From: Mollicutes bacterium
GTDB taxonomy: Bacteria > Bacillota_I > Bacilli_A > Izemoplasmatales > Izemoplasmataceae
Assembly: GCA_003553945.1 (NCBI GenBank)
Contig: PWEL01000005.1
Location: 1 to 42,279 of the forward strand
Length of the DNA: 42,279 nt
Reading direction: 5' to 3'
Part shown: one piece after another, positions 16,756 through 25,414 of the stretch
How positions within the stretch are numbered: the first letter of the stretch is position 1
Layout: every line of letters begins with the position of its first letter
Notes under the pieces: generated by a model
What the model was told of the DNA's origin: nothing
The model's input: only the letters and a program-made list of their open reading frames with translations
Databases searched by the model: none
Translations under genes and position numbers: made by a program

Positions 16756-17247
16756 CTAGGATTCGAGGAGTTGAACCACCTTGTCATAGTCCGGGTGGTC
16801 CCCTACCTCGTCCACATACTCGAGATGTATGATTCTCCTCTCGCGGTCGAGGACGAAAACTGAGCGCGCCTGCAGGCGGTACTCATCGATAAGTGTGCCA
16901 TATTTCATGGCGAAATCGAGGTCCTTATAGTCGCTGAGCGTCACGATGCTCTCCATGCCTTCGTTCGCGCACCAGCGCTTTTGTGCAAACGGCAGGTCGT
17001 TCGAGATTGTCAGCACGGTCACATTGTCGAAGGATTCAAGCTTCGAGTTGAACGCCTTGGTCTGATAATCGCAGACGCTCGTGTCGATGGACGGGACTAC
17101 GCTGATGACGATATATTCATTGTCAAAATCCTCAAGCCGTCTCTTCTGGAAGTCACGGTCGAGTACAGTGAACGTAGGGGCTTCATCCCCTTTTTGTTTC
17201 GTCTTACCTTTAATAGTCACGGGGGTTCCTGCAAATGTGGGCATCAT
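16756..17247 (-). CDS. tpx: Thiol peroxidase (Tpx, atypical 2-Cys peroxiredoxin)
   Basis: Reduces hydrogen peroxide and alkyl hydroperoxides using thioredoxin. The 163-residue length fits. The peroxidatic cysteine C59 lies in the Tpx signature VPSIDTSVCDYQT, and the resolving cysteine C93 in QKRWCANEG. FVLDRERRI and the C-terminal YDKVVQLL are also family-typical. Two adjacent ATG codons (17247 and 17244) follow AAAGGAGGAT; the second has the better spacing and may be the real start. The gene is a monocistron, separated from pncB by 91 bases, with a TACAAT -10-like box about 30 bases upstream but no clear -35, and ends at a strong terminator. Confidence 0.96.
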   Translation of the reverse strand: MMPTFAGTPVTIKGKTKQKGDEAPTFTVLDRDFQKRRLEDFDNEYIVISVVPSIDTSVCDYQTKAFNSKLESFDNVTVLTISNDLPFAQKRWCANEGMESIVTLSDYKDLDFAMKYGTLIDEYRLQARSVFVLDRERRIIHLEYVDEVGDHPDYDKVVQLLES

Positions 17248-17338
17248 ATCCTCCTTTATGCTTATTGTAATTCCATACTAACATCTCTTGCGGGAGGAAG
17301 GGGCTGTGATGCTCACAAAAGCTTCAGCGCCATGCTTT

Positions 17339-18793
17339 TCAACCGTTCTTCTCTTTGGGCATCGCATGCGCGGTGATCAATTCATGCTTGATGTTCCAGA
17401 GTTTCTCGGAGAGGTCCACGTAATAGATATGCGGATAGTCAAAACGTTTCACTTCATCCCATAATCTGTTCATGGACGCTTCCCGATGAGCCCGTATTGA
17501 TTCCACATCAGGCAGGTCATAGACTCTTTCGCCCTGTTTTATGATGGGAATCAGTAGATTCTCGACGGAATACGTCCTGAATGTCTGGCGCTTCCATGTA
17601 TGGGTCGGATCGAACAAGGTCAACGGCTTGTCCGTATCGATGGTCTCATCGTGGACGGTGAGCAAATCCGCAGCGGCATGGCCTTGCTTGTCGTAGATAC
17701 GGTAGAGTTTCTTGAAATGCGGGGTGGTGATCTTCTCTACATTGTCGCTGATCTTTATCTTGGGGTCGATTCTGCCATCCTTCTCTACAGCAGTCAGCTT
17801 GTAGACGCCGCCGAAGACGGGGTCGCTCTTCGCTGTGATCAAGCGTTCGCCCACTCCGAAAATATCAATCGGCGCGCCCTGATTCAAAAGGGCGCGGATC
17901 AGGTATTCATCGAGCGCGTTGCTGGCGACGATGCGGCATTCTTCAAGACCGGCTTCATCGAGAAGGCGGCGCGCCTCCTTGGAAAGGTAGGTGAGGTCGC
18001 CTGAATCGATGCGGATGGCGTAACGCTCATACCCCGCCGGGATAAGCACATCCTTGATGACCTTGATGGCATTAGGGACGCCGCTTTGAAGCGTGTCATA
18101 GGTGTCGACGAGGAATGTCGCCATGTTCGGATAGAGCTCTGCATAACGCTTGAACGCTTCATACTCGTTCTCGAACATCTGAACCCAGGAATGGGCCATC
18201 GTTCCGCCCGCCGGCACCGTGTAGAGACGATCCGCGAGGGTGTTGGATGTCATGTCCGCACCACCGATGTAGGCGGCACGGGCCCCTAGGTTGGCGCTGC
18301 TCGCACCATGGGCGCGCCGGGCGCCCATTTCAATCACAGTACGGCCGCTCGCCGCATGCTTTATGCGGGAAGCCTTGGTGGCGATCAGGGTCTGGTGATT
18401 GATGGTCAGCAACAGGTAGGTCTCGAGCAGCTGTGCCTCAGGAGCGCTCGCCCGGACCGTGAGGATGGGCTCGTTCGGAAAGACAACCGTCCCCTCTTTC
18501 ACCGCATAGATATCACCGGTGAATTCAAAGTTCGCCAGGTAGTCCAGAAACTCCTCGTTGAAAATCCCGCGTCCCCGGAGGTAGGCTATATCCTCATCGG
18601 AGAACGTCAGGTTCTCAATAAAGCGCACGACACTCTCGAGCCCTGCCATGACGGCATAGCCGCCATCGTTGGGGATGCGCCTGAAGGACAAGTCGAAATA
18701 CACCGTTTGATTCCTGTGGGGGCTGTCGAAGTATCCATGCGCCATAGTGAACTCGTAAAAATCGATCAACATGCTTTCGTTCAGTTTCTCCAT
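17339..18793 (-). CDS. pncB: Nicotinate phosphoribosyltransferase
   Basis: Converts nicotinate and PRPP to nicotinate mononucleotide in the Preiss-Handler route to NAD. 484 residues matches the Gram-positive form. Family features include the N-terminal LIDFYEFTMAHGYF, MGARRAHG with the active-site histidine region, GTMAHSWVQMF and IRIDSGDLTYLSKEARR. ATG 18793 is preceded by AGAGGG, which lies inside the stop region of pncA; only 4 bases separate the genes. The pair makes a two-step nicotinamide-to-NaMN salvage operon driven from the promoter at 19355-19383. Confidence 0.95.
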   Translation of the reverse strand: MEKLNESMLIDFYEFTMAHGYFDSPHRNQTVYFDLSFRRIPNDGGYAVMAGLESVVRFIENLTFSDEDIAYLRGRGIFNEEFLDYLANFEFTGDIYAVKEGTVVFPNEPILTVRASAPEAQLLETYLLLTINHQTLIATKASRIKHAASGRTVIEMGARRAHGASSANLGARAAYIGGADMTSNTLADRLYTVPAGGTMAHSWVQMFENEYEAFKRYAELYPNMATFLVDTYDTLQSGVPNAIKVIKDVLIPAGYERYAIRIDSGDLTYLSKEARRLLDEAGLEECRIVASNALDEYLIRALLNQGAPIDIFGVGERLITAKSDPVFGGVYKLTAVEKDGRIDPKIKISDNVEKITTPHFKKLYRIYDKQGHAAADLLTVHDETIDTDKPLTLFDPTHTWKRQTFRTYSVENLLIPIIKQGERVYDLPDVESIRAHREASMNRLWDEVKRFDYPHIYYVDLSEKLWNIKHELITAHAMPKEKNG

Positions 18794-18797
18794 TCGT

Positions 18798-19331
18798 CTA
18801 CCCTCTATTCTTTACATGCACATGAAGCCCCGCAAGAATATCGAGGGTCTTTTCGTGCATAGTGTCATCGAAACTCGCTGTCGCGGACGCATCAACGATG
18901 ATCTTCGCATCGGGGAGCGCCGCCTTGGCGATCACTGCATTGGATAGGACGCAGATGTTGGAGACGAGTCCGACAAGCTCGACCGAATCGAAATCCTTCT
19001 CTTCAAGATAGGACCCGAGGTCCAATGAAGGGAACGTGTTCTTTTCAAACACAGTCTCCTCAGGACGTTTCAGGGCCTTGATGTCGGGATGAAGCTCATG
19101 GCCTTCTGTGCCCTTGACGCAGTGCTCGACGGGAAGATTCGACCCTTCTTCGGTATTGAGATAGGTCTCATCATGCGTGTCCTTGGTATAGATGACATCA
19201 TCGCCCTCTTTGCGATAGGCCTTGATCTTTTCGACCACTGGAGGCACGACGTCCTCAGCCTTGTCGAAACCAAGCGCACCTGTGATGAAATCGTTCTGCA
19301 TATCGACGACGATGAGACAGTTCCTGCCCAT
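18798..19331 (-). CDS. pncA: Nicotinamidase (isochorismatase-like hydrolase)
   Basis: Deamidates nicotinamide to nicotinate, feeding PncB encoded 4 bases downstream. The 177-residue protein has the cysteine-hydrolase triad: D10 in VVDMQNDF, the lysine in FEKNTFPSL and the nucleophile in GLVSNICVLSNA. Metal-site residues D and H appear in YTKDTHDE and LPVEHCVKGTEGHEL. ATG 19331 follows GGAGGTGA by about 7 bases. It lies first in the operon, divergent from lplA. Confidence 0.95.
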   Translation of the reverse strand: MGRNCLIVVDMQNDFITGALGFDKAEDVVPPVVEKIKAYRKEGDDVIYTKDTHDETYLNTEEGSNLPVEHCVKGTEGHELHPDIKALKRPEETVFEKNTFPSLDLGSYLEEKDFDSVELVGLVSNICVLSNAVIAKAALPDAKIIVDASATASFDDTMHEKTLDILAGLHVHVKNRG

Positions 19332-19354
19332 GCCATCACCTCCGTTTCATACGA

Positions 19355-19383
19355 ATTGTAACACGTTTTTTCGTGTTTTGTAA
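19355..19383 (-). promoter_or_regulatory. pncAB promoter with inverted-repeat spacer (candidate operator)
   Basis: On the minus strand TTACAA (19378-19383), 17 bases, TACAAT (19355-19360). Nearly the whole spacer is a perfect inverted repeat AACACG-N6-CGTGTT (19360-19377). A repressor sensing NAD status could bind here; I cannot match it to a known consensus. Confidence 0.6.
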
Positions 19384-19420
19384 GTCCGGACAGCTGCTTT
19401 TATAAAGGGTCGTACTACGA

Positions 19421-19449
19421 TTGACCCAGGGCGCTCGATGCGCTACACT
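19421..19449 (+). promoter_or_regulatory. lplA promoter
   Basis: TTGACC (19421-19426), 17 bases, TACACT (19444-19449), about 30 bases before the lplA start. Confidence 0.7.
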
Positions 19450-19478
19450 TTAAGTAACTAACGAAAAGAGGTGTCCGG

Positions 19479-20471
19479 ATGAAAACCATACTGAACGATT
19501 CCAAGAACCCCCGTTTCAATCTCGCCCTTGAAGAATATGCACTCAAATATCTCGAGGCGGGAGACGACTTCGTGCTGCTATGGCAGAATGAGAACAGTGT
19601 CATCATCGGACGGAATCAGAACACGATTGAAGAGATCAACTCTTCGTACGTCAAAGAGCATGATGTCAACGTCGTGAGGCGCATCACAGGCGGCGGCGCA
19701 GTCTATCATGACCTCGGGAATCTGAACTTCTCCTTCATCACGAAGATGCGCGACAACCTGAACGACTATAAGAAATTCACCGCGCCTGTCATAGAAGCGT
19801 TGAACGCGCTTGGCGTCCCGGCGAGCTTCCAGGGCCGCAACGATATCGTCGTGGAGGGCAAGAAGATCAGCGGCAACGCCCAGAGTTTCTATAAGGACCG
19901 CATGCTGCATCATGGGACGATCCTCTTCGACTCCGACTTAAGTATCGTCGGAGACGTATTGGATGTCAAAGAAGACAAGATCGCCTCGAAAGGCATCAAA
20001 TCCAAACGTTCGCGCGTAACCAATGTCAAACCTTATCTCGACAAGGATATCTCGATGGAGACCTTCAAAAAGACCTTGCTCACCCATCTTCTCGGGACCG
20101 ACGAAATCGCCGGGAAAGTCTATGAACTCACGCAGGACGACCTCGGCAGAATCTATGAACTCATGGAGAAGCGCTACAATCGCTGGGAGTGGAATTATGG
20201 AGAATCCCCCGACTTCAGCATCGAGAAGGCCGCACGCTATGAAGGGGGGAAGGTCGAGTTCCATTTCAATGTCAAGGAAGGCCGGATCAGCGATGTCAGA
20301 ATCTTCGGGGACTTTCTGAGCACACGGGACCTCACGACATTAGAAGAGAAGATCAAAGGCATCAGATACAATGAGGACGCCTTCAGGGAGACATTGAAGG
20401 ATGAGCCGCTCGAGGAATATTTCTTCAACATTTCCCTGGATGACCTTCTGGATTGCGTATTCCATACATGA
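19479..20471 (+). CDS. lplA: Lipoate-protein ligase A
   Basis: Activates free lipoate with ATP and attaches it to lipoyl domains such as the one on PdhC encoded nearby. The 330-residue protein has the biotin/lipoate ligase fold: NLALEEYAL at the start, IIGRNQNT, the lipoate-binding VRRITGGGAVYHDLGNLNFSF, and the SGNAQSFYKDRMLHHGTILF segment with the catalytic lysine region just before it. A C-terminal accessory domain (about 245-330) is present, so the protein should both activate and transfer. SD AGAGGTG precedes ATG 19479. It converges on the pyruvate dehydrogenase operon. No lipoate synthesis genes are in view, so salvage is inferred. Confidence 0.95.
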   Translation: MKTILNDSKNPRFNLALEEYALKYLEAGDDFVLLWQNENSVIIGRNQNTIEEINSSYVKEHDVNVVRRITGGGAVYHDLGNLNFSFITKMRDNLNDYKKFTAPVIEALNALGVPASFQGRNDIVVEGKKISGNAQSFYKDRMLHHGTILFDSDLSIVGDVLDVKEDKIASKGIKSKRSRVTNVKPYLDKDISMETFKKTLLTHLLGTDEIAGKVYELTQDDLGRIYELMEKRYNRWEWNYGESPDFSIEKAARYEGGKVEFHFNVKEGRISDVRIFGDFLSTRDLTTLEEKIKGIRYNEDAFRETLKDEPLEEYFFNISLDDLLDCVFHT

Positions 20472-20473
20472 AT

Positions 20474-20517
20474 AAAACACCCTGGTGCGTCATAAGCGCT
20501 CCAGGGTGCTGTTTTTA
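20474..20517. terminator. Bidirectional terminator between lplA and lpdA
   Basis: CACCCTGG (20478-20485) pairs with CCAGGGTG (20501-20508), flanked by A-rich and T-rich runs, so it serves both convergent transcripts. Confidence 0.85.
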
Positions 20518-21888
20518 GATATGAATCGGTTTATCCACTATGCCGTGGGCGATTTCATGCACGGTCTCCGAAAGTGTCGGATGGGGGTGCACCGCGGATG
20601 CGATATCCTCCGCGCTGGCTTCTAGTGTCATGCCGAGGACACTCTCGCTGATGAGCTCCGTGGCGTTCTCACAGAAAAGGTGGACGCCGATGACCTCGTC
20701 ATAGGGACGCTTGGCGATCATCTTCGCGAGGCCTGCGGACTGGCCTTCGCCGACGGCGCGGCCGTTCGCGCTGATGGGGAATGTGCTCACTTTGTAGTCG
20801 ATATCCTGCGCTTTCGCCTCTTCTTCGGTGAGCCCCACATGCGCAATCTCTGGGAACGTGTAGATACCTGAAGGGAAATGGTCATAGTTGAGGGGGCGGG
20901 CTTCGCCGTCGATCGCTTCGATGGCGGTGACGCCCTCTTTGGATGCGACATGGGCGAGAAGAAGTTTGCCGTTCACATCGCCGATGGCATAGACGTTCTC
21001 TAGATTCGTGCGGCTATAGGCATCCGTCTTGATGCCGTTATCGCCCATCTCGAGTTCAAGTGCCTCAAGCCCTTCGAGGTTGGGCTTCATGCCGGCGCTC
21101 AGCAGGGTGAGGTCGCTTGAGAGTGTGCGGGACTCTCCCGCATGTTCATAGTGCAGAGTGCCGCCTTCATGTTTCTTGACCTCCGCACCGCTTATCACTT
21201 TGATCTTCTGTTTCTTAAGTTCCTTCTTGTAGGCATCGCGGATCTCCTTGTCGACAGTGAGAAGGATGTCCTCCTCGCGCTCTAGAATGGTCACATCCGT
21301 ACCGAGGGTGTTGAAGATCGTCGCGAATTCGACCCCTATGACACCACCGCCGATGATCGCGAGCGAACCGGGCAGCGAGTCGATGGAGAGAAGGCCGCGG
21401 CTTGTGACAACACTGCCGTTTTCAAGCGCTTCATCGATGCCTTCTATAGGCGGTACGGCAGGCGAGGCCCCCGTGGCGATGATCAGATAATCAGTCGTGA
21501 TGGTCTCATCATTCACCTCGACGGTCCTTGCATCCTTGACGCTGGCTTCGCCTTTATAGACTTCCACGCCGTTTTTCTTCATCAGATGCCCCACACCTGT
21601 GGTGAGTTTCCTGACCGCTCGGTCCTTGCGTTTCATCACTTTCTTGAAATCCATGCCGACATCGTCCATATCAAGCGTGAAGCCGTAGGATTTCGCTTTC
21701 TTGAACGTGTCGTAGACCTTCGCGCTTTTAAGCAGGGCCTTCGTCGGGATGCAGCCCCAGTTCAGACAGACGCCGCCGAGCGCCTCTTTCTCGATCAAGG
21801 CGACATCCTTCCCTTTCTGAGCGGCCTTGATGGCGGCGACATAGCCGCCCGGCCCGCCGCCGATGATGGTGATCTCATGTGTCTTCAC
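20515..21888 (-). CDS. lpdA: Dihydrolipoamide dehydrogenase (E3 of pyruvate dehydrogenase)
   Basis: Reoxidises dihydrolipoamide on E2 and makes NADH. The FAD-binding GGGPGGYVAA motif, redox-active disulfide in GGVCLNWGCIPTKAL, second nucleotide site IIGGGVIGVEFA, the AIGDVNG motif and the C-terminal catalytic HPHPTLSE histidine are all present. GTG 21888 (457 residues) is the best start, 8 bases after GAGGAG. A TTG at 21903 would also be in frame and would overlap pdhC by 4 bases. It is the last gene of the pdh operon, 11 bases after pdhC. Confidence 0.96.
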   Translation of the reverse strand: MKTHEITIIGGGPGGYVAAIKAAQKGKDVALIEKEALGGVCLNWGCIPTKALLKSAKVYDTFKKAKSYGFTLDMDDVGMDFKKVMKRKDRAVRKLTTGVGHLMKKNGVEVYKGEASVKDARTVEVNDETITTDYLIIATGASPAVPPIEGIDEALENGSVVTSRGLLSIDSLPGSLAIIGGGVIGVEFATIFNTLGTDVTILEREEDILLTVDKEIRDAYKKELKKQKIKVISGAEVKKHEGGTLHYEHAGESRTLSSDLTLLSAGMKPNLEGLEALELEMGDNGIKTDAYSRTNLENVYAIGDVNGKLLLAHVASKEGVTAIEAIDGEARPLNYDHFPSGIYTFPEIAHVGLTEEEAKAQDIDYKVSTFPISANGRAVGEGQSAGLAKMIAKRPYDEVIGVHLFCENATELISESVLGMTLEASAEDIASAVHPHPTLSETVHEIAHGIVDKPIHI

Positions 21889-21899
21889 AGTCTCACTCC

Positions 21900-23195
21900 T
21901 CAACTCAGTAATAGTAGATACGGATCCTGAAGATACCGTTTCAATTCTACCATGAAACGGCCGGCGTCGCCACCGTCTATCACGCGGTGGTCGACTGTGA
22001 GGGAGATCGGAAGCACATGGCGGGCTGTGATCTCTCCATCGATGACGAGGGGTTTTTCATGGATGGCGCCCATGCCCAGTATCGCCACCTCCGGATGATT
22101 GATCACAGGCGTGCCGAGTTTGGCGCCGAAGGCGCCGTAGTTGGTGATGGAGAACGTGGTGTCCCTGAGTTCGCTGATATCGAGCTTCTTCTCCCGTGCA
22201 CGACCGGCAAGGTCCTGGACCTCTCCGGCGAGTTCGAGCAGGCTCTTTTCGTCCGCATCCTTGATATTGGGGACAACGAGACCGTCCGGTGTGTCGACGG
22301 CAAGTCCGATGTTGAAGTAGTGCTTGTAGACGATCTCTTCCTTCTCGTGATCGAAACTCGCGTTGAAGATGGGATACTTTTTCATCGCCAGAATGGATGC
22401 CTTGATGATGAGCGGGAGATAGGTGAGTTTCTTGTCCTCGGACTCGGCGCGGGATTTTTGTTCGTTGCGGAAGGCGACGAGGTCGCTTACATCGAATTCG
22501 TCCATGACTGTGGTTGCCGGAATCAGCTGATTGGATGTGTCCATCGCCTCGACGATGGTCTTCCTGAGGGTGCCGATGGACTCCCTGGTAGTGTCCGCTT
22601 CACGCATTGAGGGCATGGAGGGGGCTGTAGCGGTCCTTTCCTCCTCTTTTTCCGGCGTTTCTTCTGCGCGGGCCGCCTTGCGGATATCGTCTTTCATCAC
22701 ACGTCCCTGCGGACCACTGCCAGCGATCTTCTTGATCTCGACGCCCATGTCCTTCGCCATCTTGCGCGCGACAGGGGTCGCGAGCGCAGGACGGTCCTCA
22801 TCGGTGCTTTCACTTTCCTCTTCGCCGCTCGGCGGCAGGACCTCGTCTGAGCTCTGGACTTCACCGACGACGCTCGCGCCTTCTTCCTCTTCTTCAGACG
22901 CCTCTTCGGTTTCGTCCGTCTCTTCCTCATCTTCCTGCGGCGTCTCATCGGAATCACCGCTGCCATCGTCGATCACGGCGAGGACATCGCCGACTTCGAC
23001 TGTGTCGCCGACTTCGGCGCCTTTTTTCTTGAGCACACCGTCTTCGGGGACGGGGAGCTCGGCGTTGACTTTGTCGGTCTCGACGACGACCATCGTCTCG
23101 CCTTCTTCCACTTCGTCGCCGACGTCATAGTGCCATTTCAACACTTTGCCTTCATGGATGCCTTCTCCGACATCGGGGAATTTGAATTCAACCAT
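21900..23195 (-). CDS. pdhC: Dihydrolipoamide acetyltransferase (E2 of pyruvate dehydrogenase)
   Basis: The core of the complex, transferring acetyl groups from E1 to CoA. 431 residues: one lipoyl domain (1-76) with the modified lysine K42 in ETDKVNAEL, an extremely acidic linker (about 77-134, mostly D, E and S), a peripheral subunit-binding domain (137-172, ATPVARKMAKDMG ... GPQGRVMKDDI) and a catalytic domain (about 205-431) ending with the active-site DHRVIDGG. The linker, normally Ala/Pro-rich, is unusually negative, which may reflect salt adaptation. ATG 23195 follows AAGGAGGA; 11 bases separate it from pdhB. Confidence 0.97.
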   Translation of the reverse strand: MVEFKFPDVGEGIHEGKVLKWHYDVGDEVEEGETMVVVETDKVNAELPVPEDGVLKKKGAEVGDTVEVGDVLAVIDDGSGDSDETPQEDEEETDETEEASEEEEEGASVVGEVQSSDEVLPPSGEEESESTDEDRPALATPVARKMAKDMGVEIKKIAGSGPQGRVMKDDIRKAARAEETPEKEEERTATAPSMPSMREADTTRESIGTLRKTIVEAMDTSNQLIPATTVMDEFDVSDLVAFRNEQKSRAESEDKKLTYLPLIIKASILAMKKYPIFNASFDHEKEEIVYKHYFNIGLAVDTPDGLVVPNIKDADEKSLLELAGEVQDLAGRAREKKLDISELRDTTFSITNYGAFGAKLGTPVINHPEVAILGMGAIHEKPLVIDGEITARHVLPISLTVDHRVIDGGDAGRFMVELKRYLQDPYLLLLS

Positions 23196-23206
23196 GACAA
23201 TCCTCC

Positions 23207-24187
23207 TTACTCGAATGTGGCGACGCGCTTGATCTCATGCGCGATGCGCCCGCTGTCGATGATATGATGGTGTTCTCCCCGGGGGAGCGGGACAGTGATG
23301 TCGTGGCCGCTCACTCGGGTCGGCTGCGCCTCTAGGTGGAAGAACGCTTCTTCATTAACCCTCGAGATAAGCTCGCTGCCTATGCCCAGTGTCTTGACCG
23401 CTTCATGCGCAACGAGGAAGCGTCCGGTCTTCTTGACGGATTCGATGATGGTGTCGGTATCGATCGGGGAGATGGTGCGAAGGTCGATCAGTTCGACGGA
23501 GAAATCTTCATCCTTGAGGGAATCGATCGCTTTCTTCGCTTCATGCAGAATCGGCCCCCAGGCGACGACGGTGATGTCCTTGCCTTTCTGCACGATGTTC
23601 GCCTTGCCGAGGGGGACGGTGTAGGCATCATCGGGCACCTCCTGCTTGAAGGCGCGGTAGATGCGCTTGCCTTCCATGAACACGACAGGGTCGTCATCGC
23701 GGATCGCCGATGTCAGAAGCCCTTTCGCATCATACGGTGTCGAGGGGATGACGACCTTGAGGCCGGGGAGATGCGCGAAGAGCGTCTCTAGTGATTCGGA
23801 GTGGTGCTCGAGCGCCCTCACGCCGCCGCCGTAGGGCATGCGGATGGTGATGGGCATCTTGTATTTGCCGCGTGAGCGGTTGTGCATGCGCGCCATGTGC
23901 ACGGCGATCTGGTTGTAGCCCGGAAACATGAAACCGGAGAACTGGATCTCGGGGACGGGTCTAAGCCCGTTAGCCGCCATGCCGACGGCGCTGCCGAGAA
24001 TCGCGGCCTCGGCGATCGGCGTGTCGAAGACACGCTGCTTGCCGAAACGTTCCTGAAGTCCGGCGGTCACGCGGAACACGCCGCCTTCATAGCCCGCATC
24101 CTCGCCGTATACAACGACGGAGTCGTCGCGTTCCATTTCCTGAGACAATGCTTCGTTGATCGCTTTGAGGAGTGTCTTTTCAGCCAT
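23207..24187 (-). CDS. pdhB: Pyruvate dehydrogenase E1 component, beta subunit
   Basis: Forms the alpha2beta2 E1 with PdhA, decarboxylating pyruvate with thiamine diphosphate. The 326-residue length is standard. It shows the N-terminal ALSQEMERDDSVVVYGEDAG region with the glutamate that activates thiamine, then FDTPIAEAAILGSAVGMA, the central MPYGGGVRALEHHSES and the C-terminal transketolase domain (FLVAHEAVKTLGIGSE). ATG 24187 follows GGGAGGGTGA inside the end of pdhA; only 2 bases separate the genes, so translation is probably coupled. Branched-chain substrates are not excluded, but the full operon favours pyruvate. Confidence 0.95.
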   Translation of the reverse strand: MAEKTLLKAINEALSQEMERDDSVVVYGEDAGYEGGVFRVTAGLQERFGKQRVFDTPIAEAAILGSAVGMAANGLRPVPEIQFSGFMFPGYNQIAVHMARMHNRSRGKYKMPITIRMPYGGGVRALEHHSESLETLFAHLPGLKVVIPSTPYDAKGLLTSAIRDDDPVVFMEGKRIYRAFKQEVPDDAYTVPLGKANIVQKGKDITVVAWGPILHEAKKAIDSLKDEDFSVELIDLRTISPIDTDTIIESVKKTGRFLVAHEAVKTLGIGSELISRVNEEAFFHLEAQPTRVSGHDITVPLPRGEHHHIIDSGRIAHEIKRVATFE

Positions 24188-24189
24188 GC

Positions 24190-25272
24190 TTATTCACCCT
24201 CCCTTTCTTTCAGATAGGCTTTGTATGCCTCTTTCTGCGCTTTGATCGTCTTTGGCATCTCAGCGTAGGTGTAGTCGAATACTTCGTCCACAGTGGGCGT
24301 GGGATATTTCTCGACAGCCTTGAATGTCTCCTTGACGAAGTCCTTGTACTCGTCCTGAAGCGCTTCGTCTTTCTCCTTGTTCCAGAGTTTCTTGTTGGAG
24401 ATGTATTTCCTGAAACGGCTTATCGGGTCCTTCTTCTGCCAGTTCTTGACCTCTTCCTCGCTTCTATAGATGGAGGGATCGTCGGAAGTGGTGTGGGGGC
24501 CCTGACGATAGGTCACCGCTTCGATAAGCGTCGGACCTTTTCCGGCTCTCGCCCTATTTAAGGCTTCTTTGGTGGCCGCATACATCGCGAGCGGGTCGTT
24601 GCCATCGACCTGGATGCCCGGAATGCCATAACTGATGGCTTTCTGGGCGAGTGTCTCCGATTTCGACTGCATCTGCCTCGGCGTCGAGATGGCGTATTGA
24701 TTGTTCTGGATGATGGTGACCATCGGTGCGTCATAGACACCGGCGAAGTTCATGCCCTCGTGAAACTCTCCGTGGCTCGTGCCGCCGTCGCCAATGAAGC
24801 TTATGGCTACTTGGTTCTTGCCCCGGATGCTCGATGCCATGGCGATGCCGGCCGCGTGATTGATCTGAGATCCGATGGGGACGTTCACGGGCATGACGTT
24901 CTGTTCGAACTTCGACCCCTGTTCATTGCCGTACCAATAGAGATACAGCTGCTTGAGCGGCACGCCTTTATAGAGCATGGCGGCCATCTCCCTGAACGAG
25001 GGGACGAGCCAGTCGTCATCCTCCGCAGCGGCCATGGGGCCGACCTGCGCGCCCTCCTGTCCCTTGACGGGCGCGAATGTCAGCATGCGGCCCTGCCTTT
25101 GATACTGCAGGGCCTTCACATCCGCGATGCGGGCGAGCTGCATGGTCTTGTACATGTTGATGAGTGTCTCGTTGTCGATGTCGGGTTCATAGTCCTTATT
25201 CACGACTTTGCCGTTATCATCGATGACGTTGAACATCTCCTGCTTGAGCGGATCATAGGAATCAAGTATCAT
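24190..25272 (-). CDS. pdhA: Pyruvate dehydrogenase E1 component, alpha subunit
   Basis: Carries the thiamine diphosphate site: GDGGTSHGEFHEGMNFAG followed by the NNQYAIS end of the motif, 30 residues apart as expected. The phosphorylation-loop-like YRQGPHTTSDDPSIYR is also present. 360 residues matches Gram-positive PdhA. The active-site entry includes a typical N-terminal helix region (residues 30-60). ATG 25272 is preceded by TAGGAGGG. It is first in the operon pdhA-pdhB-pdhC-lpdA, after a 142-base gap that contains a hairpin ending the fbp transcript. Confidence 0.95.
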   Translation of the reverse strand: MILDSYDPLKQEMFNVIDDNGKVVNKDYEPDIDNETLINMYKTMQLARIADVKALQYQRQGRMLTFAPVKGQEGAQVGPMAAAEDDDWLVPSFREMAAMLYKGVPLKQLYLYWYGNEQGSKFEQNVMPVNVPIGSQINHAAGIAMASSIRGKNQVAISFIGDGGTSHGEFHEGMNFAGVYDAPMVTIIQNNQYAISTPRQMQSKSETLAQKAISYGIPGIQVDGNDPLAMYAATKEALNRARAGKGPTLIEAVTYRQGPHTTSDDPSIYRSEEEVKNWQKKDPISRFRKYISNKKLWNKEKDEALQDEYKDFVKETFKAVEKYPTPTVDEVFDYTYAEMPKTIKAQKEAYKAYLKEREGE

Positions 25273-25311
25273 GATAACCCTCCTATTTAGAAATTTTATA
25301 ATTTTTTGTAG

Positions 25312-25367
25312 AGAAAAAAAGAAAAGGGAACCTATATGACAATTCCATCATAACGCAGGCTCCCTTT
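25312..25367 (-). terminator. Intrinsic terminator between fbp and pdhA
   Basis: A 10-base-pair stem with one G-T pair (25323-25332 with 25358-25367), a 25-base loop, and a minus-strand T-rich tail. It probably ends the fbp transcript. If a pdh promoter lies upstream of it, it would instead be a leader attenuator. Confidence 0.7.
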
Positions 25368-25414
25368 GCATGCACGTAAAACGCACCTTTTATTTGTAAT
25401 TATGATAAATTAAA

